Shown in pieces: positions 50,601-62,600 of a DNA stretch of 64,000 nucleotides. The stretch is taken from positions 39,519,044 through 39,583,043 of the forward strand of contig NC_134649.1 of assembly GCF_030463565.1 (NCBI RefSeq), read 5' to 3'. Both the position numbers and the translations under genes were made by a program. The DNA is from Pelecanus crispus. Taxonomy: Eukaryota; Chordata; Aves; Pelecaniformes; Pelecanidae. The notes below the pieces were generated by a model, which was given only the letters and a program-made list of their open reading frames with translations, ran no database searches and had not been told where the DNA came from. Position 1 is the first letter of the stretch. Each line of letters opens with the position of its first letter.

Positions 50601-53600
50601 GTCTGCCTTAAAGTTTCAAGGTGACAAAGTGCAGGAAAATCTGTAACAAATGAAAATAAATGCTCTTAGCCAAAATTTCAACTATAGCTTTGGGATCAAT
50701 AACCTCTCTACATGGCGTTTTTATATTTTAGTTGCTGGTTACGCTCCTTACAGGAAGGAGTTTGGAGAACAGTGAGATTTCCTGCCCCCGTGGAACAGGC
50801 AAAAGAGTGCTTTCTACAGTTTCAGCCAAAAGCTATCACACATTGTACAACTCTGTTTCCTTTTCTCCCCAAAAGCACCCCCTGTGATGGGGGCATGGGA
50901 TGGTGTCTTACCTCCCTGACGTATAGAGTCTTCCAGCACAGACATGGCAATTGAGTCAGTGGTAGCAAGATCCTGTGGGTCACCTGAGGTACAAACCCAG
51001 CGGAATGGACCAAATCCCAGGGAAAAAATGTCCCTGGGAAGAGAACATGTTTCATTAAGAGATAGTTGAAATTCTTTCCTTATTTATCCTGGCTGCTAGC
51101 AGTGCTTTTCTTTCATTAGCTGGAGACGGAAGAATTTGAAACATTTTCAATGAACTAATCTAAACAGAAGCATCAGGGACCATTAATTGAGAAATTAAAC
51201 AGTGCTGTTTCATGCAGCCGTTGACTGGTGTATAAAAATACAGTCAGGCCAGAAATTTGATAGGAATGTCGGGCAGTTCAAACAAGTGCATCATCAGATG
51301 AATTGCGATATTTCTTTTGTTTCATCAAATATACCCTCCCTGCTGCCTGGTCTTTTCGTCCTTAACCCAGGCTAACTCTGAGTGCATCTACACTATCACA
51401 CAAGTGTAGGTTCTGAACAAGTGTCTGAGTCCAGACTCATTTGCTGTCCACATTGTTTACACACAATAGTAAGACCCACTTCAGTTGAGTTGCAGAAGAG
51501 ATCTAATCTGGTTGGTGCCTTGCTCTGTGTTCAAGTTCTTATTCGCATGATATAGGCAAGCTAAGCATGAGTCAGAGGCAAAAGGTGTTATAAACCCATG
51601 CCCTCAACAGATCTCCTGAGCTCGGCTTTTTCTACAAGCAGTATGCACAGCTTGGATAAGAAGTACAGTTGGCAATATGGGCAGCAGAGTGTCCTATTTC
51701 AGATGCGCTTTTAACTTCAGTGTAGACATAGGCTTTGATGACTTGGAATTGAGCTCTACTGCTCCAAAGAGACAAGATCTTCATTTTTAGCACCTAGAAG
51801 TGAAATTGCATATAGCTACAGTTTGAGGCTGTAACTTGGCTATTCTCTTGAGTAGAACTGCTTAAGGAAAATTGATGCAACAAAAGAGAAAATGCAGCTA
51901 TTCATGTAAAGGAGTGAAGAGTTTTGATTTGGCAATGCTTTAGCTTACTATTCACACATCTGGTGTCTGCTTTCATAAAACCTTTTAATTCTAAAAAGGA
52001 TGAAGCTTTACATCAAATTATCAAGACAAGCCATGCCTTCCAGGACAAAATATTAGCAAAACCTCTGCTGCCAGAGTTTACTTATGTTAATCACATAAAA
52101 TATGTCCCTCCATGTCTGGCTCTTCTTTTCCCTTGTACACAGGAAAATGCAAGGAGTAACTCTAAGGAAGCCAATAGAAAACATAACTGTGATGGTTACA
52201 GCTAACAGGACATCTTCCTAAACCACACTGGGCATTATTCCAGAGTGGAGAAAAACAAGACTAACTCCGGTATAACACCTGCGAGATCAATTTTCCTACT
52301 GCTATGGTCGACTCCTTTTCATCATTTATAGTACACTGCAAGATTGGCACTAAATGGAATCTCTGTAGTACTCTCTCCCTGTAAACAGAGGGAGTCACAA
52401 GGTACTTGAGTGCTTTATTCCAAACTCTCCTCAACGTACCCCATGATGTGCTGAACGTAGGAAGGATATCGAAATTCTGTTTTATTGGCTCCTCTTTCCT
52501 CAACATCAGCACCTATAAAATATTTTTAATAGTCAGTGACTTGATGAAGAAAAACTATAGAATGTAAAACCAGAATGCACCTGGGTTCCCACAAAGGCTT
52601 TATCTCAGCCACAGAGAAGGTCAGGGATCTCAGAGAACGAGAGAAAGAGAGAGATTAAAGAGTTAACATAACACAGTGGCCAACCCTATCCTAGCGAAAT
52701 ATACATCTGGGAAGATGCATGCAGGATTGTCTTTGTTTCCACCTAACAACTCCAGAATCTACTCACCAGCCCTTTGAGCTTCCAAGAGAAAAGCATTGCC
52801 ATAATCCCAAAAAAACATGCCTTTATCAGCTAGTCTGTTAATAGCAGCCACATGTCTCTTCAGACTGAAATAAAGAAGGAAACAGTTATTCTTGAGGTTG
52901 ATAAAATATCAAAAAGAATGATATAATGAACTCACTAAAGGCATGGGAGTAGGGGGAGACAGATGGAACTGAAAGACCCCAGAAAAATTCTGACATAAAC
53001 CCATAAGATACCAACTGAGATGCTTTCAATCTCTGTAGCACCTGTTATCCCCAAATCTTGAAGTGATTTACAGTCATTAAGGGAACTTCACTAATTAGCA
53101 GAGAGGGGTCACATCTTTCAGCAAAGAAATGCAGCCAGCTCTGAGGATGGAAGGTAATAACAAAAACCAGCCTACACAAAACTACAAGAGTTTAAGAAGT
53201 TCACAGAGAAAATGAGCAGAGAGAAAAACTGAGAATGGCTAAACATCAGTGTTCTGGCTTCTCCCTTGGCCAAAACAGCCCAATTTTCCCTTTGATTCCA
53301 ATAGTGGACCATACCCCAGGACTGCTCTCTGTGATACCATTTCCACTTAATATTAATTAGTTCTAATCTCAATGCATAGTTGCATATGGAGTTGTACATG
53401 CATAGGTTTAACCTCTTGGAACTCTAGAGAGGTAAATCAATGCCTAACAAACAAAACTGGATTTGTTTAGGTCATACCTAGCTTGTTAGAAATTAGTCCC
53501 TCCCAGAAATTTATGTTCTGTTACCTTTGTCTTACAGTAGTATGGTACAGAATTGGGAAACTGGAAAGGTGCTTATAGGTCCCTCATCCAAAGTCAAATA

Positions 53601-56600
53601 GATTATATGCCCATATTCTACCTTCTACTGGAAAAAGGTCTCCAGCAGGAATGTTCAAGGTGAACAAAACCAGAGTAGGAGCCATAAAGTCTCGAAAGTG
53701 CCAGCTGAGAACAACAGTACAGCTTGCTGCCTCTGTTCCACAGGTTTTTATTTATATATAAATTATGCCAAATTGCTCCCTTTATAATGTCCAATTCCAA
53801 TTTCACTTGCAAACTTGTAAATCAGGAGTAGCTCCCCGAAATCAAGGTGCTAAAGAGAACTTAGTTACAGTTGCAGGAAGCTGGGAGAAGTGACTGGGGG
53901 AGTTTGTTCCCTCCTTATATCCTTCCCTAAAAAAGCATTATTGGCCACAGCTGGAAGCATGGTAGGCTAGACAGACTTTCTGGCTCACCCCTTGGGGTTT
54001 TATGCTATATTCAGTGAACCTATACCAACTGGTAGACTATGTGGAATTGTACTTATTGTCCCAGATTTTTAAAACATAATGCAACTTAGGAACTTATAGA
54101 AGTAAAATAAAACATTTAGTGTTCAGACCTCTGATCTTATACACTAGAGACTAATCCTAAAATGGTGCGTAAGTGACATCTGCCAGATTCTGAGTGCTAG
54201 CTGTATAAGTACAAAGTTGAGAGTTATTAGTACTGCAGCTCTACCCCAGATTTCTACTGAAATAACAAAGAACAGAAACTTCTTGTGAGAAAGACAAAGA
54301 TCTGATCACTTGCAGAGCAACTTAACTTAAAGGTTAAAAACCTGTCACCAAAACATTTACCTCTCTTGTACCAGGGTCCGGAACTTCCCTGGATTGGTGG
54401 AAAGGAGCTGCTTTCCTTCCTCAAAGCCAAGCTGTACTGGATAGTATCCTCCACTGAATGGGTTGTGACATGAAGTTTGGTCAGACCCCAAATCAACTAG
54501 CAGCTCTCCTGTTGTGTCCAGCTCATACACTAGCCTCTCCCTGGGGAAGACAAGGAATGGCGTGTTTGAACAGGAGCTCTCATTTCATATTTTTAGCTCC
54601 TCTTTCAGGTGAGCTTCTTCCATCCAGAGATGTTGTTTATAAAGGCATGCCCTTGGCAGGCTAAATCTTTGGTTTAGCAGTCAAGAGGTAGGAAATGATG
54701 GTGACAAAGATTTAGATGCAACTTTTATACTTCACATTTACCTGTGCAGGAATGCTGATAGATGAGTCAGGTACCAGTATGACATACCAGTCTCACTGGT
54801 CAGTCTCAGACCTTGGTATATGGTGTGACAGCAAGATTTACCATTGGATAAAGCCTCAGGACTGCAAGAATTTCTATCCATCATCTAATTATTTTTATTC
54901 AATCAATACCTCATGTGGTGAATTTGACCTTAGCTAGATGCCAGGTGCCACCAAGCCGCTTTATCACTCCCGTCCTCAGCAGGACAGGGAGAAAATGAGG
55001 TGGAAAAAAAACCCCAAAAAAACCTTGTGGGTCAAGACAAAGGCAGTTTAATTTAAAAAAAAAAATTAAAAAAAAAAAAGCAAGGGCCACATGTGGAAAC
55101 AAGAAAAAGGAAACAAAGATTTTCTTCTCTACTTCCCATCAGCAGGTGAAGTCCAGCCACTTCCTGGGAAGCAGGGCTTCGGTATGTGTAGCGGTTGCTC
55201 CGGAAGACAAATGCAAATAATGGACGTCCCCCCTTCCTCCTCCTTTCTCTTAGCTTTTATTGCTGAGCTGACCTCATATGGTATGGAATATCCCTTTGGT
55301 CAGTTTGGGTCACCTGTCCTGCCTATGTCCCCTCCCAAGATCTTGCCCACCCCCCAGCCTACTCTTGACGGCAGGGAAATGTTGGAGAGACAGCCTTGAT
55401 GCTGTGCGAGCACTGCTCAGCAGTAGCCAAAACACTGGTGTGTTATCAACACCTGTCTAGCTACCAATACAAAGCACAGCACTGTGAGGGCTACTGTGGG
55501 GAAGATTAAGTCCATCTCAGCCAGACCCAATACACCTCAATACTTCTATTCTTCACTGAAGTCAAAGACATTTTCTTGCTATCCAATTAGTGAAAGGTTA
55601 GAAAGAAAGGGATACATTCTTTCTTCATCCAAGGAAGAATCTTAGGGATTTCTTTCCCTGAGAAATTCATTGTTCCATAAGGAAAGGAGAAGGTGCATGG
55701 GAAGTAACTGGAAACTAGAACACAAGGATGAAGACCCTTCTTTTGACAATACAGTTTTTCATGAGCATCTAGAGTAATGAACTCGGCACTAGGTTTAATG
55801 CCTCTTCCTTTCCAAGTTTGGGAACTTATTTCAGGTTAACTAACAAGCAAGAGCATTAATATATCCATTATCCATACATAATACTTACCATAGATCTACC
55901 ACATTCCCATGGTAACCCAAACTAAGGGCAATTTTATTCTTTCTTGCATCTCTAGAACAGATTAAAAAGATTGGTTGGAGAAAATGTACCTCATGTAATT
56001 CCATCTTGCAATGTACAAATCATATAGAGTCAAACCCAGCAAAAAAGTCTATACATGTTTTCCAACACTCATCTAGGCAACAGACTTTCAACCTTTATGT
56101 AATTGTTAATCACTGATTCCAGAAAGCTTGAGTGATGCTTCAAGTGTAACATTATTTGTAATTGCTCTATGCATATTCATGAAACTGCATGAAGACACAT
56201 TTGACATAACAAATGATATGAAGCATTGGTAGTGGCTTGCAGTCAGCATTGGTAGTCACTAATAATGACTGCTGCTGTTTGGAAGGATGAATTCACATTC
56301 AAAAGCAGACCTGGAATAAGAATAGGTGTCCTTCAACCCCTTCTATATGCACATTAAAATGGCACAATGCAGAAAGATGTGAAGTGAGGATTAGGAAGCA
56401 CAGATAAACTCACTAAATTATGCTACAAGTCATACCTAAGGCGAGCAATGCAATGGTCCAGGTTGTTAGAGATTTCCATCAGCCATCCCTGCTTGTGACG
56501 TTTCAAAAGTGCTGCTTCATCAACCTGAGAGAAATAGCAGAGATATTAAAACTCCTGTTTACCCTATCCAGTCACTTTTACCTTTAGTTTTTCACTCAGT

Positions 56601-59600
56601 CTGCAAGAAAGAGTGGCAAATAGGTAAAGAGAATAGCCCTGCCTTGATCTTAAGAATATGGAATGATTGTTCAAATACTTATTTTTCACCCCTGTTTTTT
56701 GGTTTTTTTTTTTTTTACACTTTCTGTTTTCTTTTACTTCAGGGTCTAAGCAAGAAAAAACCCCCCTCTGATACATCACTTCCCAAAATATTTTACAAGC
56801 CAAAAATTATCATTAAAATTGTATAAGAGGTAATATTTTTCTGACAATTTTAATTATTCTTATTGCTTCTTTTCATTATTATATTGAAAAAAATGAAAGC
56901 CAAAATGTTTCCAATTTACTTTTCAAATCTGGCTATTTTCTGTGAAAATAAAATTTCTATTTAATTAAGTGTCGTGGTTTAACCCCAGCCAGCAACTAAG
57001 CACCACGCGGCCACTCACTCACTCCCCCTGCCCCAGTGAGAAACACTCCTGGGTTGAGATAAGAACAGTTTCATAATTGAAATAAAATAATAATAAAATG
57101 GTGAAAAGGAAAACAACAAAAAGAGGAACAAAACCCAGGAAAACAAGTGATGCAACCGCTCACCATCTGCCAACTGATGCCCAGCCAGTCCCCGAGCAGC
57201 AATCGCTGCCCCCCGGCCAACTCCCCCCAGTTTATATACTGAGCATGACATCATATGGTATGGAATAGCCCTTTGGTCAGTTTGGATCAACTATTCTGGC
57301 TGTGCCCCCTCCCAGCTTCTTGTGCACCTGGCAGAGCATGGGAAGCTGAGAAGTCCTTGACTAGCATAAGCAGTACTCAGCAACAACTAAAAACATCAGT
57401 GTGTTATCAACATTCTTCTCCTACTAAATCCAAAACACAGCACTATGCCTGCTACTAGGAAGAAAATTAACTCTATCCCAGCCGAAACCATGACATTAAG
57501 GAAATATTTTCTTTGATCAGCTCAGAGATAGACATTTCTGCAAGACTGCCCAGGATGAAGCAATGGTTTGCTGAATAAAATTGACCCTCACTTTTGTTCT
57601 TTGACTGCTGGTTGAAAATCTCAATGAAATATGGAAAAGAAAAGAGGAAAGCATTTTCTTGTCCCAGCTGGATAGTGCTTCTGAAAGATGGAGATCAAAA
57701 CAAGCTACATCTTTAATTCCCTCTTGTTTGAACTTTGAAGCTCCAGACAAACTCAATCCCAAATCTGTACTCCCTTCTGGGCTCAGCTTCTGTGTGTGTC
57801 AGTGTGTATAAGCATAAGAGACAGCTGGATAAAAATATAAATGGATAGACAAACTGTGGAGGCTTTGGCACAGATTCCATATTAATGGTTCAATGTACAA
57901 ACTTGCACATCATTAAGACTTTTATAACAAGCTATCAGTGGCATAAAGCAAGTGGCAAAATTAATTCAAGCTAATTTTCTGTGGTAGCAACAGATTTAAA
58001 CACCCACAGTGTGTGTGCACATAAAAAGAGATAACCTGAGTATCCCCTGTATTTCATTAAAGCATTTTTACTTCTCTATAACCCACTCCCATCATTTTCA
58101 TTCTATTATTTCTCATTAACGAAGTATTTATACATAAATTAAATAAGTTCCATATTCAGGAGTCACTTGAACACCAGGAAACCTTTTCTTTCCTAATTAT
58201 TCTTAGCATGAGAAACCCTCCATCATTTCCCACATCAATAATAAAGATTATCCTTCCAAAACCCCAGATTATGATAATATCAATGTCATTGCCAATGGAA
58301 TTATTCAATAAAGTCAGGTGTCATGGGGGACAGCTTCTTTGGGAGTTATAAATCAGCACAGGAGGAAAGATATTAAGTGGTCCATATGAATTAGAGGGAT
58401 TGAGTTCATTTAAAGCTCAGCATAACACAGATCAGATCTATTTAAATCTGTTACCACATCCTACATATTTTACTTCAGACCTCTCTGGCAGTCTTAGTCT
58501 TTCACAGACTTGCTAGCACACTCAAGAAAACTAGCTTCCTTTGAACCATGCGTTCAAAACTATGCTCATTTTTTGATCAGCATCTCACTAATTTAAAAAA
58601 TGGCACAAACATGATGAGCTAATGTCACCTCCAGTGTAACCTTAGTGCAGCTCAGAGGAGATAGTCTGGCCCTCCACACAATTATTTCATAAAATTACAA
58701 TCTGCTTCATGTCAAACAGAAGAGGTAAAAGACTTGCACCATTAATCCCTTCTGTCTGAGCTTCGGAAGCCCTGCCTGACAAAGTGACATCTCTTACACA
58801 ATTCATCAATGTCATTTGCATAAATAGTTCCTTAAATAAATAATATGTACATATATATAGCTATCCACATGTGCTCCCTGAGACTCATTTCCGACAAGGA
58901 TCATCTCACAGGAGATAAAAAACAGGCAATATTCAGTCTCCTGAACAAAATCATCTGCAGCCATAGAGATGAAAAGGACAAAGGACTGCTGTGAACAGCT
59001 TTCACTGGAATCTTTCCTTTGTATTCTAGCATTTGAAAGATGATGATGACAGAGTAGAAGTCTGAATAAAGATAATTTATTCAATAATAATTTATTCAAT
59101 AATAAATTGAATAAATTTATTTCATCTGCAGGAGTACCTGATAAGATCTCAAGTACATACACAACTCATGTGCTAACAAAAACACTTTTGTACCATCATT
59201 GTAAAACAGATGAAACCCTAACCTTCCATGAATAAGACCCGAGCTAGCCAGAGCAAGTCAGGTTTACGGCATGCCACGTGGGCAGTCTGACCTATTATGT
59301 TTTGAAGTTCCATTATAATTACCATGGGTCAGATCGCAATATTCTTACCCTTTTCATTGCAGCAAGTGACATGCCTAAAGCAGAGGTCTGCCAGCTAATT
59401 GCCTCTATAAACAACTTTGGCTGAGAAGGCTAAACTCCCACTGGAGTTTGGTTCTCAAAAATCTTTCTTCCTCTGGAGCAGTAACAAGGGCTTATCACCT
59501 ACAGAGAGTCAAAAGAGCTCAATGCATTTTGGTCAGTCCTATATCTGCTCCACCAAGAATGTTTCCCCAGTGTACTGAATTCAAAGGTAGTCATGAGGAA

Positions 59601-62600
59601 AGAAATGCATGGAAGTATTTATTGTTTCTCAATAGTCAATATCATTAAAGATATTCACTACCATTTTCACAGAATTGCAGAGCAACATTTTCTGCTTGAA
59701 AAACTGTTGCAAGTGTTTTTGTAGTCCATCCTTCCATCTGATGTGTTAGAACAGAACCCTATGATAAGCATAATAGCTGAAAAATGCAGGTATTAGGAGG
59801 AAATGTTACGTTTTTATATGAAAATGTATTTCACTCAAAACTCACAGGCTTATATATATATATACTTACCAAGATTATGATGCTGGTGTTCTGCATTATA
59901 TATGCTACTTAAGGATATCTGTGGATCCAGTGGATCCTATCATACACTATTCTGATTGCTGGGACATTAGCAGTCTTTGAATCACAGATCATTATTAGAT
60001 CCTCTTTGTTTATAGGAGGAAATAGCTGGGCTATTTTAACATACTTGGAACAGAGAAACATTACATCAGGATGAAAGACTGTCTACAAAGAATATATGCT
60101 GTGGGTGAGCTTCAGGGAACAGTGAAAATGGTACTACAGATCTCCTTATCAGCATTTTCCCCTTAGCAGAACTTACCTTCATTGTCTACAAACTGGGATT
60201 CTTATAAGTGGTTGTAATTAGCCTCACCATCTTCATTCTGAAGCCAACTTTAAAATTCCCAGGTTTACAAAATGCCATTGACTTCAAAGAATCACAACAC
60301 CAAGCAACTTCATTAGTCTCAACCTTGATAAGTGGATCATACCAACATTTTTAACGGGTACTTTCCATTGCACCTGATAAGGGTGCCAGAGGCATTAAAG
60401 ATTAATTGTAATGTAACTAACATCTTTTTAACATAGGCTTTTTTTGCATAAGAGGGTGCAGTTACCATGGGAATTGCCTGTGGAAGTTACACCCTTTCAC
60501 ACCTGAAATAAGGGTAGCTCAAGCACTGAGAATGGCTCATCTGACAGCATCATTCTGCATTATTTGTGAAGCGACCGTAAGAAGTTACAGTCCATATCCT
60601 TACAGTCTGATCCAGTGACTGAACAGATAGAGTGTGCAATAGGGGTGAAAAATACTCAGCAATGAAAAGAACAGACAGATCTTAGAAAAGAGTATCTTTT
60701 CTGAGTTTGGCTTGTCAGGGTCACTTGAGGAACATGGCTGATCAGGAGAATGAGGGAGACCAGGAGATTCAGCACATGAAGGAGAGATGACAAAATGAAA
60801 GCAGCGTTGCTCTCACCTCTGCAATGATCCCCACACACCCAGCAATGACTGCAGCCTTTGCTTGAGCCCCGCTCATCCCTCCAAGACCAGAAGTAACAAA
60901 CACCTTTCCAGACAGGTCTTCTGCCTTCAAGTAGCGACGGCCTGCATTGAGCACTGTGAGCTGCACAAAACACAATATAGCAATTATCAGGAGCTATTTT
61001 TCCTAGAGACCCTGAAAATTAAAGATCTTCTGTCCCTTTTTGCAAACAGAGTTTGAAACTTAGGAGTCATTGGGACCATGAAACTGTTTTAATCTTTAAG
61101 AAGGAAACATGTTACAAAGTGATGTTATGAAACCATCTGTCCTTATTATGTTTATTTCTCCCACCATGAAATAGAATAATCAGTGGTTCCCAACATGCTG
61201 CTCTTGGGGTATAGAGACTTATTCAGGATGGCTGCAAAAGACAGCTAAGGAAAACAGCTAAGAAAACAAGCTAAGAATGTGTTTTTATCTGACACACTTG
61301 GTCAATTCATACTTCACTTATTGTAGCTAGATATGAGCTCAGATCGAGACCCTGACTGCAGATTCCTTCACGTCTGTGTTCTGCATAAGATGCAATGGAC
61401 TATCTGAGTGGAAGAACACTCATTTTTCAAGGAGCAGGCAATGAGAATTTCTTTGGTATCCAGAACATCCTCTCACAGCAATCCAATCCACACCAACCAC
61501 TGCAGGAGATACCCTCCTCCAAAAGGTATCGACAAATAGACCTTTCCCCGGTTTCTTACCACAGTCCCATGGACTATTCCCTGAGGCCCAATGTAGCAGT
61601 AGCTCCCTGCAGTCATCTGACCATACCTAGCAATAGCAACGAACACAATGATACCACATGTTACTCAGGCTGGAATGAATTCTGTATGTGTCTACATGTG
61701 TTTCCAGTATAACAAAAAAAAAAAAATCCCTGTGCTTCGATTTGTTGTTAAAGATTTGCTATTATCAAATTCACAGCTTACTTGAATTTCTTCATTAGCA
61801 ATGCACCAACATGTTTTTGCAGGAGCATTTAGCTTGTTAAATTGAGTTCAAAAATGCATGGATCAAAGAACTGAGTGTGAACTTGTCTTGGCATTTAGCA
61901 TAGTGACTAGGACACAAAGACACTCCTTTTCACTTTGTTGGCATCGTTATGCCATTGGTTTTCAGTGGCACTCACACTTCTAAGTCACATAGTTGCTCTT
62001 GAAGTTCTTAGCCCAAAATGGTTGTCCACATTCCTATGAAATTCCCGGAAAGTGGCAATGGATAATCTCTATTCATGCCCTTTAATTTCTTCCAGCTTCC
62101 TTATCTGTACATACCCAGCTCTCCAGTGGTTTTAATTTATTCTGTCCATGGTACACAACAAAATAATAATCCTGTGCTCATCAACTAGATCAGCAGTAAA
62201 AAAAGTAGGTAAATAATCGTTCAAAAAAAAAAAAGATAACTTTCCACTTCAAAGCTTTCCTTTAGTGTGAAGTAATGTTTCATAACTTGTGTTTTCTGTA
62301 GATTGCAAAACAACCACTGCAAAGTGGAACTAGCCAGTGCTATAAGTAGGTTAGCTTATCATATTAAATTATCATATTAGTTATCATATTAAGGCTTCAG
62401 GCTGTAATTCAGCCAAGTCCCACAAATAAACCTAGCAGACCTCAATTACATCCTTATATAGGTGGCTGAACATAACTCAAACTTCTAAGTAATTCCACTT
62501 AAATGTGCATTAATGCTTTGCAGCACCAGGACTTTATGGAGCACAGTTGAAATCCACCTGCATTAGAAATTTTAACCAGCTACTGTTTGATGTCTATATT

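Noticed and set aside
54931-57500. A single ERV provirus with two LTRs
   Set aside because: Host UROC1 exons in correct order lie between the LTRs, the left copy differs in its 5' part, and the right copy has its own flanking 5-bp duplication.
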